Positions 23,925 through 35,059 are shown, numbered from the stretch's first letter. The stretch: DNA of 64,000 nucleotides from Flavobacterium suncheonense GH29-5 = DSM 17707 (GCF_000430025.1 NZ_AUCZ01000008.1:124001-188000), one strand, 5' to 3'. The notes: generated from the sequence alone by a model not told the origin. Program-made: numbers and translations.

Positions 23925-26576
23925 TTAGTTAAGAATGATTTTCTGAGTATAGTTTAGGTTATCGCCATTCACTTTAATCAAATACATTCCTGTTTGAAGA
24001 TTCGACAGGTTGATTGCACGTTGCGCATTGAAATCGTTAACCTCTTGGTTGAATACTTTTCTTCCGTTTAAGTCGAAAACCTGAATATTCAGTTTACCGG
24101 AGTAGTTGTGGATTGCAATGTTCAATTGTCCTTGTGTCGGATTAGGATATACACGAATTGCTTTTTCGTTATGGAACTGATCTACCGCTAATGTACAGTT
24201 TGGTCCTGCAGGAGGAACGGTGAAATCTTCAATTTGATCTTGGATACCTGCAACTCCTGTGCTAGTTCCTGAAGATGCAAACTGTCCTAAACCTCTTCTT
24301 GCGAAAGTTTCCCAAATCAAACAATAATCCTGACCTCCTGTTGTCGCCTGATCTGCCGCAATAATAGCATCACGAGCAGTAACAAAAGTAGGATTACATC
24401 CATCCAATTTAATAGCGTCCAACACTAAACGCATTACTTTGTTATTCCCTCCGGTTCCGGTATAAATGTTCGGATCGTAACCGTATTTATCAATATAGTT
24501 CCAAGCCAAATCCCAAAGCATTACACACCAAACTGAACCTACGGAATGTGAGTCAACCTGATTTGAAACCCCGTTAAAGAACCACATATCGTTTGTATCA
24601 CCAAATGTGTGCGGGTTAACAGACATATCCGTAGAATATCTGTACTCTCTGATTCCGTTTCCATAGGTAGGCTGATTTGCGGCAAATGTTGCAATTCCTC
24701 TTGCATCATTTCTGGTGTCGCCGGGTTTGATTTGCATCATCAGCCAAAACCAATCCGACCATCCTTCTCCTTGTTGCTCAGAGCTTCCGGACAAACAGTT
24801 TCCGGATAATCGGGTTGAAATACCATGACCGTATTCGTGCGCTATGATACCGTTGTCAAAATCACCATCAGAATTTACGAATGTTATAGGTTTGTTTGAC
24901 AATGTAACATTAACAGGACCATTGTTTAAAGCTGCAATCAAGGCTTCTCCAACAACATTTGTTACACTGATTGCCGGAATGGTTATTGTCGGGTCATCTC
25001 CTCCCATCACAATAATACCGTCAACATTATTCACTACTATTACCGCTATTGCTCCGGCAATTTGCGCATTCTTAACTTTTGATACAAAGGTACAATCCCC
25101 TCTTCTCAAAATTACAATTTTCCCGTTTAACTCACTTGCATTAATCGCTGGAGTACAGGCATCGGATGTATCGGGAGTTCCGTCATTGTAAAGAACAATA
25201 TCCGCTGTTATACCCGCAGGAAAATCTGGCAATGCAACGTGTCCGGTTGTGAAATTATTATCTCGGGCATCGTATTCACCGGCAATTGAGGCAGGAGAGT
25301 TCACGGTTAATGGTTTTGGTTGAGGCCCAACATCCCATAAATACATCTGCATTCTTGGCGCCCCACCATCGTTAGGCGTGGCGAAATTTGCATTATTTAC
25401 ACCCGAACCGTCTTGAGCATCTGCATTGACAGCATCATTTCCTGCTCCACCCCTTCCGTAATTTGAAACCTGAAAATTTTTGTTAACTTCATTAAAACCG
25501 TATTGATACCACAAATCGTGCATGATATTATTCATGTAGAATAAATTCGTAACAGCAGCCTGTAAATATGTGTTAGCCGCCACAGCGGTTCCCGGATAAG
25601 GAAAATCAAAAGTTAAATCCGGATATGTTCCCACTCCCATTATTAAAGAACCTGAATTGTCGCCGTTTAGATCATCCTTAGCGGCCACATTATTTCCTCT
25701 TGAAGTTCTAAATTGTGTTGCCGCATTCCCTCCTCCAATGGTATTATTCGTGTTATGCCAACCATTCGGAGACGCATTAACAGTGTATTCCGGATTTGTA
25801 ATTAACTGTCTAGGACTGTGATTCGGACTTTCGTAATTCCAAGGAACAACTCTGTAATTTGTTGTCCCCGGAGTAAGCATTGCAGCTGAAGCAGCGTCTT
25901 TAAATACTTTATTTGAAAAATTGATTCCGGTATGAGAATGTGTACCGTGATTACTTCCGAATGAACAGGAAATCACCATGTCTTTTTGATCTAAAATTTT
26001 ACCGTCCAGGGCATCTACTTTCAGATTCCAAAGATGTTTGGTGTCTTGGGAATAAAATTCATAATCCCAGGCCAACTTTAAGGTGTTCGCATCGGTTTGA
26101 AAATATACCAGCTCTGCGCGAATCGGATCTTCAACCAAAATTCCGTTGGTTAGTTTGAAATCATAGTTAGAGCTCTCAATAACCTGAACTCCGGTTAATT
26201 GATTTTCACCGATATCGTCTAAAACGTCCATCAAAGCATAGGTAACACTCTTCGCCGGAGTTACCGCATTTACTTTAGCTGCAACATTTGGAATGAAGTC
26301 TTCCCCACCGTTGATTACTTCTCCGTTTTTAATCCAGAAATTGGAATCCGAATTAAACACTTCGATACCGCTGTGACGTTGTTTTACGTGATAATTATTG
26401 ATTCCGGTCGATTCGGAACTGAATTCGTTTACTATAACCAAATCCGAAATATCCTGATTGGTCAAAGAAAATTTGGTACGATTTTTCTCTGCATACGCCT
26501 TAATTTTTTGAAGCGGTTCCTGAGAAAAACCTAAAAGAGGTACCAGAAAAAATAAACCTAGAGTAATTTTTTTCAT
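23925..26576 (-). CDS. Secreted M36 (fungalysin) metallopeptidase with T9SS signal
   Basis: A protein of 883 residues. Order: signal peptide (MKKITLGLFFLVPLLGFSQ), FTP-like propeptide domain, M36 catalytic domain with HEYGH at 580-584 (zinc ligands His580 and His584, catalytic Glu581), an inserted PA domain around residues 430-570 (LNGKIVILRRGDCTF), and a C-terminal type A sorting domain (VYPNPTQGQLN ... TYLIKV-type end). The last domain directs export through the type IX secretion system. A single-gene unit facing the DUF3078 gene. Confidence 0.93.
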   Translation of the reverse strand: MKKITLGLFFLVPLLGFSQEPLQKIKAYAEKNRTKFSLTNQDISDLVIVNEFSSESTGINNYHVKQRHSGIEVFNSDSNFWIKNGEVINGGEDFIPNVAAKVNAVTPAKSVTYALMDVLDDIGENQLTGVQVIESSNYDFKLTNGILVEDPIRAELVYFQTDANTLKLAWDYEFYSQDTKHLWNLKVDALDGKILDQKDMVISCSFGSNHGTHSHTGINFSNKVFKDAASAAMLTPGTTNYRVVPWNYESPNHSPRQLITNPEYTVNASPNGWHNTNNTIGGGNAATQFRTSRGNNVAAKDDLNGDNSGSLIMGVGTYPDLTFDFPYPGTAVAANTYLQAAVTNLFYMNNIMHDLWYQYGFNEVNKNFQVSNYGRGGAGNDAVNADAQDGSGVNNANFATPNDGGAPRMQMYLWDVGPQPKPLTVNSPASIAGEYDARDNNFTTGHVALPDFPAGITADIVLYNDGTPDTSDACTPAINASELNGKIVILRRGDCTFVSKVKNAQIAGAIAVIVVNNVDGIIVMGGDDPTITIPAISVTNVVGEALIAALNNGPVNVTLSNKPITFVNSDGDFDNGIIAHEYGHGISTRLSGNCLSGSSEQQGEGWSDWFWLMMQIKPGDTRNDARGIATFAANQPTYGNGIREYRYSTDMSVNPHTFGDTNDMWFFNGVSNQVDSHSVGSVWCVMLWDLAWNYIDKYGYDPNIYTGTGGNNKVMRLVLDAIKLDGCNPTFVTARDAIIAADQATTGGQDYCLIWETFARRGLGQFASSGTSTGVAGIQDQIEDFTVPPAGPNCTLAVDQFHNEKAIRVYPNPTQGQLNIAIHNYSGKLNIQVFDLNGRKVFNQEVNDFNAQRAINLSNLQTGMYLIKVNGDNLNYTQKIILN

Positions 26577-26656
26577 CGCTTAATCTGTTGTTAGTTTTTA
26601 GTTAAGTATCACAAAATTAAACTTTTAATTCGATTAACAAAATAATAACGTTTTTT

Positions 26657-28000
26657 TCAACTAATTCCCTGAATAGTTTTAAATAATTGCAATGCTTTTC
26701 CGTCGGTAAGCATCGAAACAAAATGACAAATATGCATCAATCGTTCGTACAGACTCATTTTATCGGTCACGAATTTCTCGGGCAACAATTTTAAAATCAG
26801 TTCGTCGTAATTGCTAGATTTCCCTTCGAATTTGTTGTTGTAAGCCGTACAGAATTTATCCAAAAGTGTATTGATGACCTGATAGCCCACCACTTCTTTT
26901 TCGATTACTTCTTTGCTTTGGTAAATGTTTTTTACACTGATTTTGATGACATCGTTCATCTGCGCTTTGAACTGGCTTTTATCGGTCAGTGCCGAATGGA
27001 ATTGGCCTTTTAAAATCGCTTCCTCGTTTTCCAGAAACACGTTCACGGCGTCGTTAATCAAACTTCCAATGGCTAAGGCTCTCAAATAACTGATGCGGTC
27101 TTCTTTAGTGGTAAGCGCTTTGTATTTGTCCGAATCAATATTGTTTTTTACCAGTTTTATCAGGTATTCAAGCGCAAATTCTTCCTGAATCAGACCTAAA
27201 TTAATCCCGTCTTCAAAATCGATGATGGTGTAACAAATATCGTCAGCCGCTTCTACTAAAAAAGCCAACGGATGACGCTCGAACCCAATATCACTACCGG
27301 ATTTGTTCGGAATCATGCCCAATTCCTTGGCTACCTCTTTGAAGAATTCCTTGTCCTGTTGGAAGAAACCGTATTTTTTATCGGCAATATACGGCGTTGG
27401 TTTTTTCGGAAGGCTTTCTTTCGGGTATTTCATAAAAGCGCCCAAAGTGGCATACGTTAAGCGCAGACTGCCTTCCACGCCCGGACGGGAACTCGTCAGC
27501 ACCGAAAACCCGTTGGCATTGCCTTCAAAATCAATTAAATCCTGCCATTCTTTATCCGAAAGCTGTTCTTTGTACTGCTGCCCTTTCCCGGTTTTGAAAT
27601 ATTCGCCGATGGCTTTTTCCCCAGAATGCCCAAACGGCGGATTCCCGATGTCGTGCGCCAAAGCCGCAGCCGCTACGATAGCTCCGAAATCGTTCATGTG
27701 ATAGCCGTGTACTTCTTTCAGGTACGGGTATTTTTCCAAAATCTTCTTCCCGACCAACCGTCCTAAGGAACGACCGACCACGGAAACTTCCAGACTATGC
27801 GTTAAACGCGTATGCACGAAATCCGTTTTGGAAAGCGGAATGACCTGAGTTTTGTCCTGCAGACTTCGGAAAGCCGAAGAAAAGATGATCCGGTCGTAAT
27901 CCACTTCAAACCCCAAACGGGTGTCGTCCTGTTCTTTTCGCAGTCGTTTGCTTGTGTCGCCTTGTCGTTTTAAGGACAACAGCTGTTCCCAATGCATCAT
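26657..28000 (-). CDS. dgt: Deoxyguanosinetriphosphate triphosphohydrolase family protein
   Basis: A protein of 447 residues with the HD signature: TRLTHSLEVSVVGRSLG, then AAALAHDIGNPPFGHSGEKA. The family hydrolyses dGTP or other dNTPs to the nucleoside and triphosphate and so controls dNTP pools. It is last in a four-gene operon (RDD, AAA, GNAT, dgt) with gaps of 1 to 13 bases. It follows the start MMHWEQLLSLKRQGD; either of the first two Met codons could be used. Confidence 0.9.
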   Translation of the reverse strand: MMHWEQLLSLKRQGDTSKRLRKEQDDTRLGFEVDYDRIIFSSAFRSLQDKTQVIPLSKTDFVHTRLTHSLEVSVVGRSLGRLVGKKILEKYPYLKEVHGYHMNDFGAIVAAAALAHDIGNPPFGHSGEKAIGEYFKTGKGQQYKEQLSDKEWQDLIDFEGNANGFSVLTSSRPGVEGSLRLTYATLGAFMKYPKESLPKKPTPYIADKKYGFFQQDKEFFKEVAKELGMIPNKSGSDIGFERHPLAFLVEAADDICYTIIDFEDGINLGLIQEEFALEYLIKLVKNNIDSDKYKALTTKEDRISYLRALAIGSLINDAVNVFLENEEAILKGQFHSALTDKSQFKAQMNDVIKISVKNIYQSKEVIEKEVVGYQVINTLLDKFCTAYNNKFEGKSSNYDELILKLLPEKFVTDKMSLYERLMHICHFVSMLTDGKALQLFKTIQGIS

Positions 28001-28013
28001 AGGGTATCTCGTT

Positions 28014-28460
28014 TTATTTTAGTTCTTTTTTCATGCAGGTACTGCTGGCCACACCGATATACTGCCCGTAATTCGGAATGGATTGGTACCCGAATTTTTT
28101 ATAGAGCGCAATGGCATTCACCAGTTTTTGTGAGGTTTCCAGAATACAGGCGGTAAATCCCAATTCCTTTGCCCATTTTTCTAATTCCTGCAAAACTTTC
28201 GTGGCCACTCCTTTGTTGCGGTGTTCAGGATGCACAAACATGCGTTTGATTTCTCCGGTTTCGCCATCGTATGCTTTTACGGCGCCGCAACCCACCGCTA
28301 TGCCTTCTTCATAACAAACAATTACATGCTCCAGGTAAATCTGATTGTATTGGGCAAAAAAATCCTTCTCGTCACCGTCGATATCGATTAAAAAGGTATC
28401 GAACAACTGCGTGAGATGTTTGAAATCGGGATTGTCGGATGTGGTTCGGACCAGTTGCAT
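28014..28460 (-). CDS. GNAT family N-acetyltransferase
   Basis: A protein of 148 residues with the GNAT fold. The acetyl-CoA loop is EHRNKGVATKVLQELEKWA (R/Q-x-x-G-x-A type), preceded by GEIKRMFVHPEH, and followed by ILETSQKLVNAIALYKKFGY. The substrate cannot be inferred. It is embedded in the RDD-AAA-GNAT-dgt operon, with one base between it and the ATPase gene. Confidence 0.85.
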   Translation of the reverse strand: MQLVRTTSDNPDFKHLTQLFDTFLIDIDGDEKDFFAQYNQIYLEHVIVCYEEGIAVGCGAVKAYDGETGEIKRMFVHPEHRNKGVATKVLQELEKWAKELGFTACILETSQKLVNAIALYKKFGYQSIPNYGQYIGVASSTCMKKELK

Positions 28461-28461
28461 G

Positions 28462-29166
28462 TTAATGTAATTTATTGATTTCTGCCTGAATGATATTGTT
28501 TTTCACTTCTTTGAACACATGGTTTTTGGCTTCCGCAAAGGACACGTCGTAAATCCGTTCCAGTTTCGTAAACTCAGACGGATATTTCGCCAACAGCGTA
28601 TCGTAATACTTATCCAGGATTTCTCTGGAAGGCAGCGTAAACTCCAGTTTCAGTTCAAAACGGCGCACTAAAGCTTCGTCGATCATCTGGATTTGATTGG
28701 TGGCGGCAATTAAAATCGATTTCTTCGGAAAATGGTCAATCAACTGTAAAATCGCATTCACCACGCGTTTCATTTCACTGTTGTCTTTGTTGTCGTAATC
28801 GCGGATTTGCCCTAACGAATCGAATTCGTCAAAAAACAACACGGCGCTTTCGTAATTCACTTCTTTGAACAGTCCTTCTATGTTTTTAGCGGTTTCGCCC
28901 AATTTCGAAGACACGATGCTCGCCAGATTCACAATGATGATTTTCTTGTCGAGTTTTTTGGCAATCGCCTTGGCAGTCATGGTTTTACCGCACCCGGTTT
29001 TGCCGTACAACAGCATTTTATTGATGACCGGCAACTCGTATTGTTCCAGCACTTCCCGAAACTGGTATTCTTTCAGAAACTGGTTAATCTGTTTGGATAC
29101 GGCTTCGTTAAAAACCACCTCTTCGAGATTGACGTTGCTTCGGTCGGTAAAATATAAAGTGCTCAT
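28462..29166 (-). CDS. Small AAA ATPase
   Basis: A protein of 234 residues with Walker A GKTGCGKT (about residues 55-62), Walker B LFFDEFDSLG, a sensor-1 Asn in AATNQ, and an arginine pair in LVRRFE. The lid helices follow. It lacks extra substrate domains, so it is a single AAA module of the type found next to helper proteins. It may remodel a protein partner encoded nearby, perhaps the RDD membrane protein 9 bases upstream. That is inference from gene order only. Confidence 0.8.
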   Translation of the reverse strand: MSTLYFTDRSNVNLEEVVFNEAVSKQINQFLKEYQFREVLEQYELPVINKMLLYGKTGCGKTMTAKAIAKKLDKKIIIVNLASIVSSKLGETAKNIEGLFKEVNYESAVLFFDEFDSLGQIRDYDNKDNSEMKRVVNAILQLIDHFPKKSILIAATNQIQMIDEALVRRFELKLEFTLPSREILDKYYDTLLAKYPSEFTKLERIYDVSFAEAKNHVFKEVKNNIIQAEINKLH

Positions 29167-29175
29167 GCTAACCGA

Positions 29176-29679
29176 TTAATTCTCTTCCTTTGCACCGATT
29201 TCCTCAAAAGAATAAAACAGGCGTTTCTTCTCTTCAAACAAATCTTTCTGAACCACATAAGTATCGGAGATGGTATCGTGCCAGCCTCTTCCGTCACCTA
29301 AAAAAGAAAACGCATTAAAAGGGATTAACCGGCAAAACGTTCGTTTAATAATGGTTCCCGAATCCGGTTTTGAACCATCGGCCATCACTACCACCGTTTT
29401 GGTAATGTATTTGGCAATTGTTCTGGAAAGAAACGCTTCAAAAAGCGCATAATAAATCAGGGTGACTACAGCTCCAAAAGCGTATTCCCCAAGCTTTCCC
29501 ATATTGTCAATTCTTTCAAAAAAAGCAGTATCACCCATAGCAACCAGAACGATTCCAACGCCAATCAGCAATAAAACCGCCAATCCAAACTGAATGACCC
29601 AGTCAATAATATAATTAACAAAGCGTTGTCCCTGTGTGGCCCATAAATTTGAGGTTACCCTGAATGTTTTGTTTTCCAT
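29176..29679 (-). CDS. RDD-family membrane protein
   Basis: A protein of 167 residues with two strong membrane segments (about 27-48 and 67-90) and a conserved Arg near the start of the first (QRFVNYIIDWVIQFG; the D is kept), then ITKTVVVMADGSKPDSGTIIKRTFCRLIPF. This is the RDD pattern. Some relatives transport ions or solutes, but most are uncharacterised. It is the first gene of the operon with the AAA ATPase. Confidence 0.8.
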   Translation of the reverse strand: MENKTFRVTSNLWATQGQRFVNYIIDWVIQFGLAVLLLIGVGIVLVAMGDTAFFERIDNMGKLGEYAFGAVVTLIYYALFEAFLSRTIAKYITKTVVVMADGSKPDSGTIIKRTFCRLIPFNAFSFLGDGRGWHDTISDTYVVQKDLFEEKKRLFYSFEEIGAKEEN

Positions 29680-29703
29680 TGTCTTATTATTTTTCTGCTA
29701 ATA

Positions 29704-29737
29704 TAAAAAAACAGCCGCCAAAAATGACAGCTGCTTT
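29704..29737 (-). terminator. Terminator-like hairpin after nrdA
   Basis: In the minus direction an imperfect stem (GCAGCTG region facing GGCGGCTG region) is followed by seven T residues. It lies 31 bases after the nrdA stop. Confidence 0.55.
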
Positions 29738-29767
29738 CACTCTATTACTACAAATCAAATTCTTTGG

Positions 29768-32170
29768 TTAAGATCCGCACATTTCGCAGTCTTCCGGTCC
29801 GGCGTTTTTAGAACGTTCCAGCATCGCTCGGAATTCTTCCGGAGTCATTTCCTGATTTTCGTTGGCTACTTCGGCTGCTACGGCGATTGGTTCTGCTTTT
29901 TTGTCGTTGTTCAGCGTAAATTTAATCGCATCTACCGCAGATTTCGTTCTCAAATAATACATTCCTGTTTTCAAACCGGACTGCCATGCATAGAAGTGCA
30001 TCGACGTTAATTTGGCAAACGTAGCGCCTTCCATAAACAGGTTAAGCGATTGCGACTGGTCGATGAAATACCCGCGCTGACGCGACATATCGATAATGTC
30101 TTTCATACTCATTTCCCAAACCGTTCTGTACAATTCTTTGATATCCTGCGGAATGCCGTCGATATCCTGAATCGAACCGTTAGCACGCATGATTTCCTGT
30201 TTCAGGTTTTCGTTCCACAAGCCTAAGTTCACCAAATCCTGTAACAAATGTTTGTTCACCACGATGAACTCTCCGGACAATACACGACGGGTGTAAATGT
30301 TGGACGTATACGGTTCAAACGCTTCGTTGTTCCCTAAGATTTGCGAAGTCGAAGCGGTTGGCATCGGCGCCATTAACAACGAGTTGCGTACCCCGTGTGT
30401 CATTACTTCTTTGCGAAGCGATGCCCAATCCCAACGGCCGGACAAATCTTCGTCTTTTAAGCCCCAAAGGTTGTACTGGAATTCTCCCTGAGAAATCGGT
30501 GATCCTTGGAAAGTTGAGTAAGGCCCCTCTTCTTTTGCCATTTCCATGGAAGCCGTAACCGCCGCGAAATAAATGGTTTCGAAGATTTCCTGGTTTAATT
30601 TTTTAGCTTCATCCGAAGTAAACGGCATTCTTAACAAAATGAACGCATCGGCCAAACCTTGCACACCTAAGCCTACCGGACGGTGACGCATGTTGGAATT
30701 TTCCGCTTCTTTTACCGGATAGTAATTTCTGTCAATTACTTTGTTTAAGTTACGGGTAACACGTTTGGTTACATCGTGCAGCAACTGGTGGTTGAACTGA
30801 CCGTTTTCCACAAACATCGGCAACGAAATCGACGCTAAGTTACATACCGCAATTTCATCGGCTGAAGTATATTCCAAAATCTCCGTACACAAATTTGAAG
30901 AACGGATGGTTCCTAAATTTTTCTGGTTCGATTTGCGGTTCGCCGCGTCTTTGTACAACATGTACGGCGTTCCGGTTTCGATTTGCGACTCTAATATTTT
31001 TTCCCAAAGCTCACGGGCTTTGATGGTTTTTCTTCCTTTTCCGGCTTCTTCGTAAGCGATATACATTTTATCGAACTCTTCCCCATATACATCGTATAAG
31101 CCCGGACATTCGTTAGGACACATTAACGTCCAGTGCGCATCTTCCTGCACGCGTTTCATGAACAAGTCGTTCATCCACATGGCGTAGAACAAGTCGCGGG
31201 CACGCATTTCTTCTTTTCCGTGATTTTTCTTCAAATCCAAAAAGTCAAAAATATCAGCGTGCCAAGGTTCTACGTAAATTGCAAAACTACCTTTACGTTT
31301 TCCACCACCCTGATCTACGTAACGCGCGGTGTCATTGAAGACACGCAACATCGGCACAATACCGTTTGAGGTTCCGTTTGTGCCGCGGATGTACGATCCG
31401 GTAGCTCTTACGTTATGAATAGACAACCCGATTCCTCCCGCGGATTGCGAGATTTTTGCGGTTTGTTTTAAAGTGTCATAAATGCCGTCGATACTGTCGT
31501 CCTGCATCGTTAAAAGGAAACAGGAAGACATTTGCGGTTTCGGTGTTCCCGCGTTGAAAAGCGTTGGCGTCGCGTGCGTGAAGAATTTTTTCGACATCAA
31601 CTCATAGGTTTCAATCGCAGCAGGAATATCGTTCAGGTGAATCCCCACAGAAACACGCATTAACATATGTTGCGGACGCTCTACAATCTGTCCGTTAATG
31701 CGCAACAAATAGGAACGTTCCAGAGTTTTAAATCCGAAATAATCGTAGTTGAAATCGCGGTTGTAGATGATGGACGAGTCCAAAATCTCGGCGTTTGCCA
31801 TAATCGCTTCGTATACCTCATCCGACAAAAGCGGAGAAGCCTGTCCGGTTCTCGGGTTCACATAGTGGTACATGTCCGCCATGGTTTCCGAGAAGGATTT
31901 CTTGGTATTTTTATGCAGGTTGGAAACCGCAATACGCGCTGCCAGCTGTGCGTAATCCGGGTGGGTTACCGTCATGGAAGCCGCTGTTTCCGCTGCTAAA
32001 TTATCTAACTCTGAAGTGGTTACCCCGTCGTACAAACCTTCAATAACACGCATGGCAACTTTTACCGGATCAACCAAATCGTTTAATCCGTAGCACAAAA
32101 TTCTCACACGGTCGGTAATCTTGTCGAACATTACCGGCTCTCTTCTTCCGTCTCTTTTTACTACATACAT
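29768..32170 (-). CDS. nrdA: Ribonucleoside-diphosphate reductase alpha subunit
   Basis: A protein of 800 residues, class Ia. The N-terminal ATP-cone ([25 protein letters not shown] start) gives allosteric activity control. Active-site parts are [14 protein letters not shown] with Asn, Cys and Glu, and the final Cys pair (EDCEMCGS) that reduces the active-site disulfide. It makes deoxynucleotides together with NrdB, encoded 69 bases upstream on the same strand. Order nrdB-nrdA is common in Bacteroidetes. The terminator-like hairpin at 29704-29737 follows. Confidence 0.95.
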   Translation of the reverse strand: MYVVKRDGRREPVMFDKITDRVRILCYGLNDLVDPVKVAMRVIEGLYDGVTTSELDNLAAETAASMTVTHPDYAQLAARIAVSNLHKNTKKSFSETMADMYHYVNPRTGQASPLLSDEVYEAIMANAEILDSSIIYNRDFNYDYFGFKTLERSYLLRINGQIVERPQHMLMRVSVGIHLNDIPAAIETYELMSKKFFTHATPTLFNAGTPKPQMSSCFLLTMQDDSIDGIYDTLKQTAKISQSAGGIGLSIHNVRATGSYIRGTNGTSNGIVPMLRVFNDTARYVDQGGGKRKGSFAIYVEPWHADIFDFLDLKKNHGKEEMRARDLFYAMWMNDLFMKRVQEDAHWTLMCPNECPGLYDVYGEEFDKMYIAYEEAGKGRKTIKARELWEKILESQIETGTPYMLYKDAANRKSNQKNLGTIRSSNLCTEILEYTSADEIAVCNLASISLPMFVENGQFNHQLLHDVTKRVTRNLNKVIDRNYYPVKEAENSNMRHRPVGLGVQGLADAFILLRMPFTSDEAKKLNQEIFETIYFAAVTASMEMAKEEGPYSTFQGSPISQGEFQYNLWGLKDEDLSGRWDWASLRKEVMTHGVRNSLLMAPMPTASTSQILGNNEAFEPYTSNIYTRRVLSGEFIVVNKHLLQDLVNLGLWNENLKQEIMRANGSIQDIDGIPQDIKELYRTVWEMSMKDIIDMSRQRGYFIDQSQSLNLFMEGATFAKLTSMHFYAWQSGLKTGMYYLRTKSAVDAIKFTLNNDKKAEPIAVAAEVANENQEMTPEEFRAMLERSKNAGPEDCEMCGS

Positions 32171-32239
32171 ACTGTTACTGTTTTGAAGGTTAATTATTTA
32201 TTGTTGGCGCAAGGCCGTGAATTTTAAAATGTTATTCGA

Positions 32240-33217
32240 TTAAAAATCAGCGTCGAAGCTAATTTTTTGCGAATCGGTGTCTTTGTTTAAAACGCCTGCT
32301 TTCTGATATTCGGATACGCGTTTCTCGAAGAAATTCGTTTTCCCCTGCAATGAAATCATGTCCATGAAATCGAACGGGTTGTTGGAGTTGTATACTTTCG
32401 AACATCCTAATTCCACTAACAAACGATCGGCCACAAATTCCAGGTACTGTGTCATCAATCCGGCGTTCATTCCGATTAAACTCACCGGAAGTGACTCGGT
32501 AATGAACTCTCTTTCAATGTTTAACGCATCGGTGATGATTTCCGTAATTCTCGATTTGGAAACTTTGTTTACCAAGTGGTTGTTGTGCAGGTGTACCGCG
32601 AAATCACAGTGCACACCTTCATCTCTCGAAATCAATTCGTTTGAAAACGTTAGACCCGGCATCAAACCGCGTTTTTTCAACCAGAAAATCGAACAGAACG
32701 CTCCGGAGAAGAAGATGCCTTCTACCGCCGCAAACGCAATCAGCCTTTCGGCAAACGAATCGGATTCAATCCATTTTAGCGCCCATTCCGCTTTTTTCTT
32801 AATCGCCGGGAATACTTCAATGGCGTGGAACAACTGGTTTTTCTCGTCTTCGTTTTTCACGTAAGTGTCAATCAATAAGGAATACGTTTCGCTGTGAATG
32901 TTTTCCATCATGATTTGAAAGCCGTAGAAAAATTTAGCTTCCGGATATTGCACTTCGTTAACGAAATTCTCTGCCAAATTCTCATTTACGATACCGTCCG
33001 AAGCAGCAAAAAACGCCAAAATGTGTTTGATGAAATATTTTTCGTCGTCATTCAACTTGCTGTTCCAGTCGGTTAAATCCTGGTGCAAATCGATCTCTTC
33101 CGCTGTCCAGAAACTGGCCTGTGATTTCTTATACCATTCCCAGATATCGTGGTGTTTGATCGGGAAAATTACAAAGCGGTCTTTGTTTTCCTGCAATATA
33201 GGTTCAACTACTGACAT
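32240..33217 (-). CDS. nrdB: Ribonucleoside-diphosphate reductase beta subunit
   Basis: A protein of 325 residues. It carries the metal cofactor and the radical. Metal-ligand and radical positions are recognisable: [16 protein letters not shown], then [15 protein letters not shown], where the Tyr after HSE aligns with the radical Tyr of class Ia proteins, and a later [13 protein letters not shown]. The 267-base region upstream (33218-33484) has no gene. It holds an AATCTTTG that is one mismatch from the -7 consensus but no clear NrdR box. Confidence 0.93.
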   Translation of the reverse strand: MSVVEPILQENKDRFVIFPIKHHDIWEWYKKSQASFWTAEEIDLHQDLTDWNSKLNDDEKYFIKHILAFFAASDGIVNENLAENFVNEVQYPEAKFFYGFQIMMENIHSETYSLLIDTYVKNEDEKNQLFHAIEVFPAIKKKAEWALKWIESDSFAERLIAFAAVEGIFFSGAFCSIFWLKKRGLMPGLTFSNELISRDEGVHCDFAVHLHNNHLVNKVSKSRITEIITDALNIEREFITESLPVSLIGMNAGLMTQYLEFVADRLLVELGCSKVYNSNNPFDFMDMISLQGKTNFFEKRVSEYQKAGVLNKDTDSQKISFDADF

Positions 33218-33484
33218 AGTATCTTGACTTTTATACGTTTAAAAAAATGATTATTTAACTCGATTGGGGTTTACAAAGATTGTCATTTGAATCGTAAAAA
33301 GAAAGCCAAACTTATTCACAATTCGACCGAGTTTTTAACAATGAAGATTTTTCTTTCGCCGAAAATTTATCTTAACAAATTATTGATTTTCAGTATATTA
33401 CAATTGAATAAAATCCTACAAATACTGTCTGAACCACAGTAAAACATTGGCTTAAAGCCCGTTTAAAAATCCGTAAAAAGAAGG

Positions 33485-34051
33485 CTACTTTTTATACTCT
33501 TCGGCAATTTTTTCCAATTCGGCATACCACTCGGTACCAAATTTTCGCGTTAAGGATTCTTTGAGAAATTTATACACCGGAACTTCCAGTTCTTTTCCTA
33601 GGGAACAGGCATCGTCGCAAATGTGCCATTTATGGTAATTCACCGCGGAAAACTCGGAATATTCCTTGACACGGACAGGATACAAATGACAGGAAATCGG
33701 TTTTTTCCAATCGACAATCCCCTGATTATAAGCCTGCTCAATACCGCAAAGCGCGGTTGGACCGTCGAAAATAACGTAAGCACAGTCGGCTCCGTCAATT
33801 AAAGTCGTTTCAAATTCGCCGTCTTCACCGATTACAGAAGTACCCTGCGCTTCGATAGCCGCAATGCCTTCCGGACGTAAAAACGGTTTTACTTTCGGAA
33901 AAATATCTTCCAGAATTTTAGTTTCTTCTTCGGACAGCGGCGCACCGGCATCACCATCCACACAACAAGCCCCTTTACAAGCCGAAAGGTTGCACACAAA
34001 TTCTTTTTCCAGAATTTCTTCCGATACTATGGTTTTTCCTAACTGAAACAT
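33485..34051 (-). CDS. DUF3109 cysteine-rich protein
   Basis: A protein of 188 residues with a metal-binding Cys pattern: CNLSACKGACC near residues 20-30, then single Cys residues in GADCAYV, TALCGIEQ, PISCHLYPVR and HICDDAC. This matches the DUF3109 / YkgJ-like zinc or iron-sulfur cluster family. Function is unknown. It is followed by a 55-base gap to the DUF4412 gene and may form its own unit. Confidence 0.8.
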   Translation of the reverse strand: MFQLGKTIVSEEILEKEFVCNLSACKGACCVDGDAGAPLSEEETKILEDIFPKVKPFLRPEGIAAIEAQGTSVIGEDGEFETTLIDGADCAYVIFDGPTALCGIEQAYNQGIVDWKKPISCHLYPVRVKEYSEFSAVNYHKWHICDDACSLGKELEVPVYKFLKESLTRKFGTEWYAELEKIAEEYKK

Positions 34052-34106
34052 GGGGCAAAGGTAATGGTTTCCTGTCTGAAATCACAAATCCTTTAACGAA
34101 TTAACA

Positions 34107-34904
34107 TTACATGAATTTATACTCGGCTTTTTTAAAGCTTTTGGTTTCTTTGTCTAAGGCAATGCACTCCATCACGGTAGTTTTCCCGCCGTTTTCCAAA
34201 TCTTTTGACTCCATCAGCAGCAGGAGCGGTTTTTCATTCGGTTTGAAATAATTTTTGAAAAAATCCGGCATTTTGCTTTTACTGTGCTGTACATTGAAAA
34301 CATTGGCAAAACTCACTTTGGCATCGGTCGTATAATAGAATTTCATAATGTAACTGGCATTTGAAGCCTCGACACCTTTACAATTGTAGCCTAAAATCAC
34401 TTTATTCGGCAAGGCTTTATAAGTAAATTTCGTGTATTTGGGATCGAGTTCATCGGCTGATTTTTCATACTCCGGCATTTTGGAAGCCAGCGCCATTTTT
34501 TCGGCTCCGGAACCGAAAGCGGTTACCATGATTTTATTTTTGTTGTCCATTACCATAAACATATCCGAACCCGATTGATTCGCAGAAGTCCCAACATATT
34601 CGGCGTTAGGCTGTAAAAAATAATCCACGACTACGTCTTTTCCTTTATCTGCGGTAACTTTCATGGCATACTTCCAGGTAAAGTCGTATACATCCGACAC
34701 CTGGGAAACATCCACTTTGTTTTTTCCGAATCCCATGCCTTTGTATGAGTCGTTGCGGTTTGCGGCTTTATCGCCCGTTTTACTTTTCGTTTTTTTCGCT
34801 GCAGTCTGGCTGGCTGCTTCTTTAATTTTATCGAAAATCTGTGCATGACTGCCGCTGAACATCAGCAGCAACGTTATCATCCATACTGTTTTTAAACCTT
34901 TCAT
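34107..34904 (-). CDS. DUF4412 exported protein
   Basis: A protein of 265 residues with a signal peptide (VWMITLLLMFSGSHAQ) followed by a basic, Lys-rich linker (residues 30-50) and a beta-rich domain similar to DUF4412: FTYKALPNKVILGYNCKGV, then FYYTTDAKVSFANVF. Periplasmic. The function is not known. Regulation is unclear; the divergent marC gene starts 184 bases away. Confidence 0.65.
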   Translation of the reverse strand: MKGLKTVWMITLLLMFSGSHAQIFDKIKEAASQTAAKKTKSKTGDKAANRNDSYKGMGFGKNKVDVSQVSDVYDFTWKYAMKVTADKGKDVVVDYFLQPNAEYVGTSANQSGSDMFMVMDNKNKIMVTAFGSGAEKMALASKMPEYEKSADELDPKYTKFTYKALPNKVILGYNCKGVEASNASYIMKFYYTTDAKVSFANVFNVQHSKSKMPDFFKNYFKPNEKPLLLLMESKDLENGGKTTVMECIALDKETKSFKKAEYKFM

Positions 34905-35059
34905 ATCAATTTGATTTTAAACCTCATACAAATATACTGATTCTGAAATCACTTCCTCTCAATTAAGCAACTGATTTTCAATTTTTTGAAACGGCAACTT
35001 TCACGCCGAAACTGTTAAATTTTAACGATTTATTAGCTAACTTCGTGTTAAGATTAAGG

